Source: Blautia faecicola (GTDB taxonomy: Bacteria > Bacillota > Clostridia > Lachnospirales > Lachnospiraceae). Taken from it: a DNA stretch of 64,000 nucleotides. Under the pieces are notes generated by a model. That model saw only the letters and a list, made by a program, of their open reading frames with translations. It searched no databases and was not told where the DNA came from. Location of the stretch: contig NZ_SDKC01000001.1 in assembly GCF_004123145.1 (NCBI RefSeq), forward strand, positions 2,451,501 through 2,515,500, written 5' to 3'. Below are positions 16,709-25,558 of the stretch, piece by piece (the stretch's first letter is position 1; every line of letters begins with the position of its first letter). Position numbers and translations under genes: made by a program.

Positions 16709-17533
16709 TTAACCTTTAATACCACTCAGTGCGATACCTTCCACGAACTGTTTCTGTAAGAATACATACATAATGAACGGGAAGATAAAGGATACTGTTG
16801 CACCTGCCATGATCAGACCATAGTTTGTCTGATACTGTGTCTTTAACAGTGACAGTGCTACCGTCAGGGTATACATATCAGAGTTTGATGTGGATACCAG
16901 CGGCCACAGGAAATCATTCCAGGAAGTTACAAAGGTAAATACGACCAGTGAAATCAGTACCGGTTTGATCAGCGGAATAACGATCTGGATAAAGATCCGG
17001 TATTCCGGGCATCCGTCTACTTTCGCAGCTTCGAGCAGTTCATCCGGCACGGTGTCCATAAACTGACGGATCAGGAAAACACCGAATGCGTTCAGGATGA
17101 CAACGATCAGAGCAAAGTAGGTATTGGTCAGTCCTGCTTTGTTCATCATGATAAATACAGGAATCATCGTTACCTGTCCCGGAATCATCAGTGTCAGCAG
17201 ATAGATCCGGAAGATCGCATTGCTTCCCGGGAATTTTTTCTTTGCAAATCCATAGGCTGCCATGGATGCAATGATACAGTTGAACAGACAGGAACAGAAT
17301 ACAACGATCACACTGTTGGTCAGTGCACAGATAAATCCTGTCTTTTTCAGTACATAGTTAAAGTTTGTAAAATCGCTGAAATTAATATCGCTCCAGTGCA
17401 GCATCAGTGTGGTGGACTGCGTAAATGACATGATTGCCATGTAGATAAAAGGTGCGATACAGATAGCCGCAAAGACTAACAAAATCAGTAATCCAAGGAC
17501 GGAAAAGACGGTCCATTTCTGTTTTTTCTTCAT
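16709..17533 (-). CDS. ABC sugar permease, MalG type
   Basis: This 274-residue membrane protein has six predicted transmembrane segments and the cytoplasmic EAA loop LLEAAKVDGCPEYRIF that docks the ATPase. The ending EGIALSGIKG is characteristic of MalG/CUT1 permeases. AGGAGG precedes the ATG and the gene begins 2 nt after the MalF-type permease gene. No ATPase gene is present in the window; CUT1 systems often share an MsmK-type ATPase encoded elsewhere. Confidence 0.92.
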   Translation of the reverse strand: MKKKQKWTVFSVLGLLILLVFAAICIAPFIYMAIMSFTQSTTLMLHWSDINFSDFTNFNYVLKKTGFICALTNSVIVVFCSCLFNCIIASMAAYGFAKKKFPGSNAIFRIYLLTLMIPGQVTMIPVFIMMNKAGLTNTYFALIVVILNAFGVFLIRQFMDTVPDELLEAAKVDGCPEYRIFIQIVIPLIKPVLISLVVFTFVTSWNDFLWPLVSTSNSDMYTLTVALSLLKTQYQTNYGLIMAGATVSFIFPFIMYVFLQKQFVEGIALSGIKG

Positions 17534-17535
17534 GT

Positions 17536-18417
17536 CTATTTCGCCTCCTTTTTCTCTTTAAAGAACAGGTCTTCCACTACATTGATAATGATGATCATCA
17601 CTAACAGGAACATAGCCATTGCACACGCATAACCCATCTTGTACTGTTTGAATGCTGCATTGTAGATACCCATAACCAGAGTGACACTGGAATGACCAGG
17701 GCCGCCGCCTGTCATCAGGTAAGCCAGGTCGAATACCTGGAAGGACCAGATAATACCCAGAGTAACTACCAGATAAGTGATCGGTTTTAATACCGGAAGG
17801 GTAATCTTTGTAAACTGCTGCAGTGGAGTTGCTCCATCCACTCTTGCTGCCTCATACAGGTCTTTCTGGATTCCCATGATACCTGCATAGTAAATAACCA
17901 GGAAATATCCTACGTTTTTCCATACCGCTACGATACAGATACTTAACAGGGATGTCTGTGTGCTTCCCAGCCAGTTCACAGAAGAAATATGGAAGAAATT
18001 CAGAATGTTATTCAGAAATCCGCCATCTGTGTTCAGGATGATTCTCCATACCGTACCTGCGGTAACTGCAGATGCGATAACCGGAATGAACATAACGCTT
18101 CGTAAAAATTCACCTTTTTTATTCTGTATCTTTGCTGCCAGAAATGCTGCAAATGCCAGTGCCAGGATCGTCTGAACCGGAACAGTCATAAGTACATATA
18201 ACAGCGTGTTCTTCGCTGCATCGGTTACATAGCTGTCTTTAAACATCTTAATGTAGTTATCAAGTCCTACAAATTTCGGCGAATTCATAATGTTGTACTC
18301 TGTGAAGCTGAAATAGCCGGACATGAAAATCGGAATGATACAAAAAATCAGAATCAATACAAAACTCGGGAGAATATAAATAATTCCCTGTACTGCCTCT
18401 TTTGTTTTTCTTGACAT
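17536..18417 (-). CDS. ABC sugar permease, MalF type
   Basis: This 293-residue CUT1 permease has about six transmembrane segments. The EAA loop is YEAARVDGATPLQQF, followed by ITLPVLKP. The Asn/Gly-rich periplasmic loop GGPGHSSVTLVMGIY is typical of the family. AAGGAG precedes ATG. It forms the transmembrane pore with the adjacent MalG-type subunit. Confidence 0.92.
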   Translation of the reverse strand: MSRKTKEAVQGIIYILPSFVLILIFCIIPIFMSGYFSFTEYNIMNSPKFVGLDNYIKMFKDSYVTDAAKNTLLYVLMTVPVQTILALAFAAFLAAKIQNKKGEFLRSVMFIPVIASAVTAGTVWRIILNTDGGFLNNILNFFHISSVNWLGSTQTSLLSICIVAVWKNVGYFLVIYYAGIMGIQKDLYEAARVDGATPLQQFTKITLPVLKPITYLVVTLGIIWSFQVFDLAYLMTGGGPGHSSVTLVMGIYNAAFKQYKMGYACAMAMFLLVMIIIINVVEDLFFKEKKEAK

Positions 18418-18530
18418 GTCGTTCTCCTTTTTATCTTTTTACCCCATTGAACATTTATAAAAGGGACGGTACATACCCCTATGCACCATCCCCCTCTATT
18501 ACCAACCTTCTCCAACTACAATTTCAACGA

Positions 18531-19796
18531 TTATTTCAGGTTGGAATCATAGTATTCTGTTGTATTTTTCAGAACTTCTTCTGGAGTCAGTTCACCAAGC
18601 ATCATGGACTGCAGGTTTTTGTACAGTGTATCGTACATGGAACTTGCACCTTTGAATACAGGCAGGGACTGGAATTTGTCTGTCTGGTTTGTGAACAGGT
18701 CTTCAAATCTTTCATCTCCGCTGTAAGTATCGTCTGCTGTGATTGGTGGCTGTTCGGATACTCTCTCATGGAAATCTGCCATTACATCTTTGCTGGTCAC
18801 GTATTTCATAAGTTTTGCGGCAAGATCTTTGTTTTTGCATTTGTTAAACAGTACCAGGCTGTCAGATGCTACGAATGTTTTTGTATCTTCCGGACCGGAC
18901 AGAATGGAGAAATCCCAGTTGATTCCATCTACTCTTGCCAGGTTACTGGATGCTACAACTGTCATAGCAGCTTCGCCGTTTTTGAATGGTTCCAGAGCAT
19001 CGTCTACAGAAGTTGTGGTATCCGGCAGAAGACCTTCGTCTTTCATGTCTTTCAGGAACTGTGTAGCTTCCAAACCTGCATCGGTATCGATGGTCAGGTT
19101 TCCGTCATCATCAACGATGGATGCGCCTGCACCCCAGAAATATGGCCAGTAAACTTCGTTCAGTGCACCGTAGTGTGTGCTTCCCCATGTTGCAGCCAGC
19201 GGAGCAACATCCGGATTGCTTTCTTTTACCGCTTCGCATGCAGCTTTCAGTTCATCCCAGTTAGTCGGAACAGAATCGATACCTGCGTCTTTCAGGATAT
19301 CCATGTTTGCAGCCAGAACTCGTGGGTTACCAACTACTACAGGCAATGCATACTGTCCACCCTGGATATTACCCAGATCATAATAGATATAATTTGCTTT
19401 CTCATCATCGGTGAAATATTCATCGATGTCTGCCAGCGCTCCCATGTCGATGTAGTCATAGAACATTTCCATGTACAGATATCCGACATCCGGACCATCG
19501 TTGGAGTTTACACCGGTCAAGTATTTCTCTTCGTAGTTATCCCACGGGATAATCTCTACGTTTACTTCACAGTTATTCTCTTCTTCGAAAGCATCCATTT
19601 TCTCGTTCCAGAATTCTTCATCTGTTACTTCTCCGTCAGCAGATGCGAATGTCGGGAACCAGAAGGTCAGTTTGTCTTTTCCGCCTGAGGAAGAGGAAGA
19701 TGAATCACTGCTTCCTGAACTTCCACCACAGCCTGCCAGCATACCTGCTGCCATAGTTGCTGCCAGTAAACACGCTACTACTTTTTTCTTGTTCAT
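18531..19796 (-). CDS. ABC sugar-binding lipoprotein
   Basis: This is a 421-residue extracellular solute-binding protein of the SBP_bac_1 family. The signal peptide MNKKKVVACLLAATMAAGM leads to the lipobox LAGC, and a Ser/Gly-rich linker follows. Later motifs include NGEAAMTVVASSNLARVDG and EVYWPYFWGAGASIV. ATG 19796 is 7 nt after AAGGAGG; an upstream in-frame ATG is not supported. It is the first gene of the importer-glycosidase operon, and its promoter carries the paired repeats shared with the second glycosidase. Confidence 0.92.
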   Translation of the reverse strand: MNKKKVVACLLAATMAAGMLAGCGGSSGSSDSSSSSSGGKDKLTFWFPTFASADGEVTDEEFWNEKMDAFEEENNCEVNVEIIPWDNYEEKYLTGVNSNDGPDVGYLYMEMFYDYIDMGALADIDEYFTDDEKANYIYYDLGNIQGGQYALPVVVGNPRVLAANMDILKDAGIDSVPTNWDELKAACEAVKESNPDVAPLAATWGSTHYGALNEVYWPYFWGAGASIVDDDGNLTIDTDAGLEATQFLKDMKDEGLLPDTTTSVDDALEPFKNGEAAMTVVASSNLARVDGINWDFSILSGPEDTKTFVASDSLVLFNKCKNKDLAAKLMKYVTSKDVMADFHERVSEQPPITADDTYSGDERFEDLFTNQTDKFQSLPVFKGASSMYDTLYKNLQSMMLGELTPEEVLKNTTEYYDSNLK

Positions 19797-19859
19797 ACTT
19801 TTTTCCTCCTTCGTTCTTTTCCACAATCATTTGTGGAATCTTTCCTTTCTTTTGACAAA

Positions 19860-19923
19860 AGTATATCGTCTTTGTCCGACAGAAGCTATATAGAATCGTC
19901 CAGTTTTCACATAAAATCGTCCT
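19860..19923 (-). promoter_or_regulatory. Activator-type promoter with paired direct repeats (importer operon)
   Basis: On the minus strand GGACGATTTTAT (19922-19911) and GGACGATTCTAT (19901-19890) are direct repeats with 21-bp periodicity. They end 24 nt before a TATACT -10 (19865-19860), with no recognisable -35. The same repeats, period and 24-nt distance occur at 25559-25621. This is the layout of an AraC-type class II activator site. Confidence 0.65.
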
Positions 19924-19972
19924 GCAATCTCATAAAAAACAGCACAATAACCTAACAGCCTCTTCTTTTATG

Positions 19973-20008
19973 AAAAAAGAAAGGCCACAGTGCCTTTTTC
20001 TGTGACCT
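19973..20008 (-). terminator. ispF terminator
   Basis: AGGTCACAG (20008-20000) pairs with CTGTGGCCT (19990-19982), followed by TTCTTTTTT on the minus strand. Confidence 0.8.
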
Positions 20009-20046
20009 CTTTGTCTTCTTTATTCTAATTGAATTATCGTTTTTTG

Positions 20047-20529
20047 TCAATCCCGTACAGATTGTATACAACAAATCGCCTGGGAGGAAATCCCCTGCAT
20101 TGTTCCTGTAAATCCAAGTCCTTCTTCTGTGGTTGCCTTGATATTCACCTGATCTTCGGAAAGTTCCAGTGCATCTGCCACATTTTTGATCATCTGATCG
20201 ATGTGTGGAAGAAGTTTTGGCTTCTGTGCGATGATCGTGGCATCAATATTTACAATCTGATATCCCTTTTCTTTTAATAAAGCTCCCACTTTCTGCAATA
20301 ACAGGATACTTGAGATTCCTTTATACTGCGGATCCGTGTCCGGAAAATGTCTTCCGATATCCCGCAGGGCAGCTGCACCGAGAAGTGCATCCATGATCGC
20401 ATGGACAACCACATCCGCATCCGAATGTCCCAGAAGTCCCAGCTCCCACGGTATCTTCACACCGCCAAGGATCAGATCCCGTCCTTCCGTCAGTTTATGT
20501 ACATCATATCCCATTCCTACCCGTACCAT
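20047..20529 (-). CDS. ispF: 2-C-methyl-D-erythritol 2,4-cyclodiphosphate synthase
   Basis: This 160-residue homotrimeric zinc enzyme catalyses the MEP isoprenoid step forming MEc[11 protein letters not shown] supplies Asp/His zinc ligands. [19 protein letters not shown] and [11 protein letters not shown] are signature segments, and [11 protein letters not shown] and [10 protein letters not shown] follow. Full length. It is monocistronic, with its own terminator. Confidence 0.95.
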   Translation of the reverse strand: MVRVGMGYDVHKLTEGRDLILGGVKIPWELGLLGHSDADVVVHAIMDALLGAAALRDIGRHFPDTDPQYKGISSILLLQKVGALLKEKGYQIVNIDATIIAQKPKLLPHIDQMIKNVADALELSEDQVNIKATTEEGLGFTGTMQGISSQAICCIQSVRD

Positions 20530-20674
20530 ATCTGTTCCTCTCTTTCTTTTTTCTATATTCTCACAGCCTCAGATACCCGATGTCTCCGAGAATACATTTT
20601 TTCTTATTCAACACACTTTCTTCTTATTATATATCCTGACCATCAGAATCATATTCTCTGTCTGTCATGATACC

Positions 20675-21526
20675 TTATTTTCCCCTGCTTTGCAACAGGG
20701 CACTCCAGGTCTTTTTCCCTACAATGCCATCTGCTGACAGCCCTTTGGTCTTCTGAAAATGCCGGATATTCTGTTCGGTCTTTTCTCCGAAAATCCCGTC
20801 TGCCTGACCGCCTCCGCTCCACACATTCAGATAGAGGGACAGCCGCTTCTGAATCCATCGTGTGAGTTCTCCTTTTGCACCTTTTCGAACCGTGGGGCAG
20901 CCCTCCACTGTCCGCTTACCTGCAATTCCGTCTGCGGTACCCGGCTGATAGTCCTGTCGGATCAGTTCTCTTTGCAACGCCAGGATCCATTCTTTCTGCG
21001 TGCTGTCTGCCGTCAGTGTTTTCACCTCTGTATGCGGAGTCTCCTCTCCGGAAGATGCCTGTTTTCCGGTGGATGTACCCGATCCCGTCCAGGTTGCCTG
21101 AAAGGCGTAGATATTTTCATACTGTTTCCGCAGACGTTCGGAGGTACTTCCCCAGTCCGGCAGTTGAAAATGTGGTTTATCCACAATGGATTTCCAGTCT
21201 CCGCCCCACTCCAGTCCCAGTGATTTTCCGATAGCTCCCACTCTCTGAAAATAGTTTCCTGATTCGTTATAGGCTCCTTTTCCGTCCTTCCGGTATACAT
21301 CGAACGCCACTCCCCACTGGTGCATGGAGCGATAGGTGCTTCCCGGCGCATTGGTTACGACCGGTCCCGGCTTGGTTCTCCCCTGGGCATACAGCCGGTT
21401 TTGTTCCTGTACCGTCCGAAAACACTCTCCGATCCCGATCGGGCATCCCTGTTTTTCACAGGCTGCCATCAGTTCTTTTGCCAGTTTCTGTAACCGTGGA
21501 TGACATTTGGTCAGATCCCGTCCCAT
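20675..21526 (-). CDS. VanY-like (M15) peptidase with peptidoglycan-binding repeats, endolysin-like
   Basis: The 283 residues begin with an L-alanyl-D-glutamate/D,D-peptidase domain (about 1-125). Zinc-site motifs are YRSMHQWGVAFDVYRKDG (His and Asp) and DKPHFQLPDWG (second His). The C-terminal part has a degenerate and a good PG_binding_1 repeat (about 185-225 and 235-280; DGIFGEKTEQNIRHFQKTKG, ADGIVGKKTWSALLQ). There is no signal peptide or membrane anchor, as in phage endolysins that need a holin. No holin or other phage gene is adjacent. It lies just beside a tRNA cluster. Confidence 0.82.
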   Translation of the reverse strand: MGRDLTKCHPRLQKLAKELMAACEKQGCPIGIGECFRTVQEQNRLYAQGRTKPGPVVTNAPGSTYRSMHQWGVAFDVYRKDGKGAYNESGNYFQRVGAIGKSLGLEWGGDWKSIVDKPHFQLPDWGSTSERLRKQYENIYAFQATWTGSGTSTGKQASSGEETPHTEVKTLTADSTQKEWILALQRELIRQDYQPGTADGIAGKRTVEGCPTVRKGAKGELTRWIQKRLSLYLNVWSGGGQADGIFGEKTEQNIRHFQKTKGLSADGIVGKKTWSALLQSRGK

Positions 21527-21671
21527 TTTTCTTCTTTCTCCTGAACGTTTCTCTCCGGTTATTCTATGCAGACACAGGACTTTTTGCTCCTTCGCATATT
21601 TCCTGTAATTGTTGTATTTTTCTGTACTTTTCCCTCTTTTAAAATTTTTTTAATTTTTTTCAAAAAAACGC

Positions 21672-21700
21672 TTGACTTTTTCCTATCAGTTTTATATAAT
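21672..21700 (+). promoter_or_regulatory. Promoter of tRNA cluster
   Basis: TTGACT (21672-21677), 17-bp spacer, TATAAT (21695-21700), followed by a GC-rich start region about 35 bp before the first tRNA. Confidence 0.85.
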
Positions 21701-21735
21701 CGTAGAGCAGGTTGCGGTTGGCAACCACGAAAAAT

Positions 21736-21809
21736 GGCGAGATAGCTCAGTTGGCTAGAGCACACGGTTCATACCCGTGGTGTCGAGGGTTCGAATCCCC
21801 CTCTCGCTA
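21736..21809 (+). tRNA. tRNA-Met (CAT), copy 1
   Basis: 74-nt cloverleaf: acceptor GGCGAGA/TCTCGCT and anticodon stem CACGG/CCGTG around TTCATAC. The anticodon stem lacks the three G:C pairs of initiator tRNA, so it is read as elongator Met; tRNA-Ile(CAU) cannot be fully excluded. CCA is not encoded. It is identical to copy 2. Confidence 0.93.
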
Positions 21810-21839
21810 CTTCAACAACTGGATATCAGTGTTGACCCT

Positions 21840-21912
21840 GGAATCTTAGCTCAGCTGGGAGAGCATCTGCCTTACAAGCAGAGGGTCACAGGTTCGAGCC
21901 CTGTAGGTTCCA
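21840..21912 (+). tRNA. tRNA-Val (TAC)
   Basis: 73-nt cloverleaf: acceptor GGAATCT/AGGTTCC, anticodon stem TCTGC/GCAGA around CTTACAA (anticodon TAC), T-loop TTCGAGC. It lies between the two Met copies in one transcript. Confidence 0.96.
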
Positions 21913-21939
21913 CTTCTTCTTCGGAAGGCAATTTCATAT

Positions 21940-22013
21940 GGCGAGATAGCTCAGTTGGCTAGAGCACACGGTTCATACCCGTGGTGTCGAGGGTTCGAAT
22001 CCCCCTCTCGCTA
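21940..22013 (+). tRNA. tRNA-Met (CAT), copy 2
   Basis: Same 74-nt sequence as the copy at 21736-21809. It is the last tRNA of the cluster, followed by a terminator. Confidence 0.93.
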
Positions 22014-22017
22014 CTTT

Positions 22018-22047
22018 AAAGAAACGTTAGTGACGTTTCTTTTTTTT
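22018..22047 (+). terminator. Terminator of tRNA cluster
   Basis: AAAGAAACGT-TAGTG-ACGTTTCTTT followed by a long T-run. Confidence 0.88.
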
Positions 22048-22201
22048 ACATATATATCGAATTGATCCGGTAAATCGATTTTGATTCCGTGGGAATCGCT
22101 TCACTCCCACTATATAATTTTCTTTATGTTTTATGAGCATGCACTTATATGACCGGCCTGTTTTTCAAAGCTCATCTTTTTTTCAGAAAGGAGTTTCGTC
22201 T

Positions 22202-23539
22202 ATGCCCAATTTGCAGGTCAATATGACCAAAGACCCCATTTTAAAATCCCTCGTGATTTTCGCTCTTCCTATTTTATTTTCCAACATTTTTCAGCAGTTA
22301 TACAATACGATCGATATTATGATCGTCGGTAACTTCCTTGGGGACAGTTCTCTTGCCGCGATCGGTGCTTCGTCTTCGATCTATGAGCTGCTGCTTGGAT
22401 TCTGTTTCGGTGTCGGAAACGGACTGAGCATCGTTGTCTCCCGTTATTTCGGACAGGGCGATAAGACTCTGCTGAAAAAATCCGTAGCCGGAGCCATCAC
22501 CATCGGACTGATCCTGACCGTGATCCTTATGACGTTTTCTTCCGTTGGGCTGTATCCGCTGATGCGCGCCTTAAAAACACCGGAAAATATTCTGGTGGAA
22601 TCACATTCCTATGTATCCACTCTGACTACTTTTATCGGTGTTATGTTCGCCTACAATCTGCTGTCAGGACTTTTACGTGGAATCGGAAACAGCTTTATGC
22701 CGCTGATCTTCCTGATTATTTCTTCCCTGACCAACATCATGCTGGATCTTTTATTTATCACACGGTTCCAGATGGGCATCCGCGGTGCTGCCGTTGCGAC
22801 AGTCATCGCACAGGGATTTTCCGTTATCCTCTGTCTGATCTATATCATCCGGAAAACACCAATCCTGGTTCCGGAACGACAGCATTTTGCGGTCGGCAAA
22901 AAACTTTACCGCGAACTTGCTACCCAGGGACTTTCCATGGGCTTTATGAACGCAGTGGTTTCCTCCGGAACCGTCATTTTACAGAGTGCGATCAACAGCC
23001 TTGGCGAAGTGTATATCGCCTGCCAGGCAACGGCAAGAAAGTTGAATTCCTTCTGCCTGATGCCGGTCAGCACGATCGGAGCTTCCATGTCCACCTTTGT
23101 CTCTCAGAACCGTGGTGCCGGAAACAAAGACCGGATCCGCAAAGGGATACGCACCGCCTGCATCATGGATGTCTGCTGGGGTGTCACAGCGATGATCATT
23201 CTGTTTTTCTTCGCCTGCAATCTGGTTACCCTGTTTGGATCCACGCAGGATGTGATTCTGGATAACGCAGCCCTGTACCTGCGGTTTACCGCCCCGTTCT
23301 ATGCAGTGCTCGGTATCCTGTTCAATATGAGAAACTCTCTGCAGGCACTCGGTGAGAAGACCAAACCGCTGATTTCCAGTTTTATGGAATGTGCCGGAAA
23401 AATTATTTTTGCCCTGTTTATTATCCCGGCGATGGGGTACTGGGGCGTCATCATCTGCGAACCGCTGATCTGGTGTTTCATGACCGCACAGCTGGTTTAC
23501 TGTTATCTGCATGTGCCGTATTTGAAGAAAGAAAATTAA
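22202..23539 (+). CDS. MATE-family efflux transporter
   Basis: This 445-residue polytopic protein has about 12 transmembrane segments and exchanges Na+ or H+ for cationic drugs or metabolites. The N-terminal half has LPILFSNIFQQLYNTIDIMI, and the inverted second half has a matching segment around STFVSQNRGAGNKDRI. ATG 22202 follows AAAGGAG; the earlier in-frame ATG at 22133 has none. A TATAAT-like -10 lies near 22113. The substrate is unknown. Confidence 0.92.
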   Translation: MPNLQVNMTKDPILKSLVIFALPILFSNIFQQLYNTIDIMIVGNFLGDSSLAAIGASSSIYELLLGFCFGVGNGLSIVVSRYFGQGDKTLLKKSVAGAITIGLILTVILMTFSSVGLYPLMRALKTPENILVESHSYVSTLTTFIGVMFAYNLLSGLLRGIGNSFMPLIFLIISSLTNIMLDLLFITRFQMGIRGAAVATVIAQGFSVILCLIYIIRKTPILVPERQHFAVGKKLYRELATQGLSMGFMNAVVSSGTVILQSAINSLGEVYIACQATARKLNSFCLMPVSTIGASMSTFVSQNRGAGNKDRIRKGIRTACIMDVCWGVTAMIILFFFACNLVTLFGSTQDVILDNAALYLRFTAPFYAVLGILFNMRNSLQALGEKTKPLISSFMECAGKIIFALFIIPAMGYWGVIICEPLIWCFMTAQLVYCYLHVPYLKKEN

Positions 23540-23545
23540 AAAAAG

Positions 23546-23597
23546 CGGGAAACAAATGGAACTCTTCTGATTGTACCATTTGTTTCCCGTTTTTTTC
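23546..23597 (+). terminator. Terminator of MATE gene
   Basis: CGGGAAACAAATGG pairs with CCATTTGTTTCCCG, followed by a T8 run. Confidence 0.9.
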
Positions 23598-23603
23598 TTT
23601 CTC

Positions 23604-23767
23604 TAGAGCGTGTCTGAAAAAGGCTTTTCGTGAGCTGCGAGTCCCAGTTTGTGGGAGATTTTATCCGAATGAGGGCGGCGTAGCGGGCTACGGCAACCGA
23701 ATAAGGGTAAAATATACCGCAAAGTGGGGCTTGCAGATTGCGAAAATGATTTTTCAGACACGCTCTA
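23604..23767. repeat. MITE-like element, 164 bp with 18-bp perfect terminal inverted repeats
   Basis: TAGAGCGTGTCTGAAAAA (23604-23621) is matched exactly in inverted orientation by 23750-23767. The interior is also imperfectly self-complementary (CTGCGAGTCCCAG against the GTGGGGCTTGCAG side). It encodes no protein and lies between two convergent genes. TA at each outer edge could be a target duplication. Confidence 0.75.
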
Positions 23768-23822
23768 ACGCTCTCCGGCTTTATCCTCTGTCATTTACAA
23801 AATCTGTCGCATCGTCAGTCTC

Positions 23823-25529
23823 TTACAGACATTCCTCGATTTCTTTATTTATCCGTTCCCGCAGCTCCAGTAAAAAGGCTGCATTTCTCGGATAATCAGA
23901 GAATGTGATCTTCATACCCGCCATTTTTTCAATTAATGTATGCACATACTCTTTTCCTTTGTATGTTTCCAGCTGCTTCAATGCCCGGTAATCGTTCAGT
24001 CCTTCTTCAAGTACCAGGAATCTCAGAGACTCTACGGCATCTCCGTCCTCTCCCGGATAAACCAGGAAGGAATCTCCAGACGGGAAAGCATCGTCCGCAT
24101 CGGTCACCCGGTATGGATCGATGTGGCGGATGGAATACTGGCTGTTGTAGTAGTTGTATCCCCAGTGCAGGAATCCTTCGATCTCATACAGATACATCTG
24201 CACCCCAAGGATCCGGTTACGGTAGGACGGCTGTGCAAAGAAACGGTTGCTCACTTCCAGATATTCCCCGCTGCAGTAATACACCCACGGATGTTCAAAT
24301 CCCGCATCCAGGAATTCATGGATATGCTCGTTCGTCGGCACCGGATACGATACGATTCCTTTCTTATAAAAGGGCAGCGTACTCAGTGCATCCAGGATCG
24401 GATAATCCTTCAGTTCCTCCCGCACCATCTCTCTGGCAATCTTATACGTCTCAATATTTCCGGCATTCGGTTCATCCGAAATATGAAAATACGTCTGTTT
24501 TTCAATGCCCAGTCTTTCCAGTTCTTTCGTAAGTTCCGGAAGAAATGCTTTTAAAAATGTCCGGTATTCCGCACTGTCTGCTTTTGTCCCCCAGCCGAAC
24601 AGACGGGTCTCTTTTTCATTTTCCACCGCTACCACTTTCGGTGCGTATTTTGCTCCCCACTGGCTGAACAGATGTCCCATCTCGAGCCAGGTAAATCCGC
24701 TCTCTTTCGCAAGTGCGATCCAGCGTTCCAGTTTTTCGAATCCAAAGGTAAAGGATTCCCCATGTTTCCATACATCCACCAGTTGTACCGTTGTCCGCTC
24801 ATTTCCGATCAGCGTATCCAGTGGCAGGGTAAACAGCGGGGTGAGGATCATATTTACCCCACGTTTTGTAGCTGCGCGCATAAAGTTTCCGACGATTTTC
24901 CAGTAGTCTTCACTGAACACCGGAACCTTGTAATAATCTGCCAGACAGTCACTGTAAAACCATTCCGTGTGGATCAGATCCAGTGCGGGCAGTTCACACG
25001 GAACCACATGGATCTCCACGGCTGCCTCTTTGACGATCTCTCCCTGCAACGTCTCCAGCTGTAATACGACCGTTCCATTTTTCACCGCAGATCCCTTCGG
25101 AATTTCCAGATCGATCCAGAGGCTTCTCCAGTAAAACGGGATCAGCTGGATCGTCTCTCCCATCGCTTCCAGCGGATCCGGGTACAACCCCGGCTCAGTG
25201 GTCAGATAATCCGAATCGTATTCTCCATATGCCGGATAAGCGGACGGAACGTAACCCACTTTTCGGATCTTCACCCGGATGCCTTCCGGCGCCTGCACGC
25301 GTACCCGTACGCTTGGATTCTTGGTTGCCTGCACCATCATCTGAGAGGAATAATACGGTTTGCGATAGCGGTAAGCCATCTGGAAAGAAACCGTTTCTCC
25401 TTCCATTCCGCTCAGTTCATATACACGCGGACAACTCAACGGCTCCTTTTTCATAAAAATTTTCTGCAAAGAATCGACCGGCACCCACTCGATCTGGCTG
25501 CTCTCGATTACACTTAACTGTTTTCCCAT
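23823..25529 (-). CDS. GH123-like (DUF4091) glycoside hydrolase B
   Basis: This 568-residue cytoplasmic paralogue of the 15029-16675 enzyme has the same architecture: N-terminal beta-sandwich (about 1-170) and barrel. IHTEWFYSDCLADYYKVPVF, EMGHLFSQWGAKYAPKV and the catalytic-type Asp-Glu pair in YFHISDEPNAGNIETY are all present. The last region carries HWGYNYYNSQYSIRHIDPYR. It is monocistronic under its own copy of the paired-repeat promoter. Divergence from copy A suggests a different linkage or chain position (inference). Confidence 0.82.
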   Translation of the reverse strand: MGKQLSVIESSQIEWVPVDSLQKIFMKKEPLSCPRVYELSGMEGETVSFQMAYRYRKPYYSSQMMVQATKNPSVRVRVQAPEGIRVKIRKVGYVPSAYPAYGEYDSDYLTTEPGLYPDPLEAMGETIQLIPFYWRSLWIDLEIPKGSAVKNGTVVLQLETLQGEIVKEAAVEIHVVPCELPALDLIHTEWFYSDCLADYYKVPVFSEDYWKIVGNFMRAATKRGVNMILTPLFTLPLDTLIGNERTTVQLVDVWKHGESFTFGFEKLERWIALAKESGFTWLEMGHLFSQWGAKYAPKVVAVENEKETRLFGWGTKADSAEYRTFLKAFLPELTKELERLGIEKQTYFHISDEPNAGNIETYKIAREMVREELKDYPILDALSTLPFYKKGIVSYPVPTNEHIHEFLDAGFEHPWVYYCSGEYLEVSNRFFAQPSYRNRILGVQMYLYEIEGFLHWGYNYYNSQYSIRHIDPYRVTDADDAFPSGDSFLVYPGEDGDAVESLRFLVLEEGLNDYRALKQLETYKGKEYVHTLIEKMAGMKITFSDYPRNAAFLLELRERINKEIEECL

Positions 25530-25558
25530 ATTCTGTGTCTCCTTCGCCCTTTTTCTCT

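Noticed and set aside
21736-22013. Reading the CAT tRNAs as initiator tRNA
   Set aside because: The anticodon stem is CACGG/CCGTG rather than GGG/CCC, and position 1 is paired.
20675-23539. Prophage or integrated element at the tRNA cluster
   Set aside because: Only one lysin-like gene is present; no integrase, capsid, holin or direct repeats of the tRNA end were seen.
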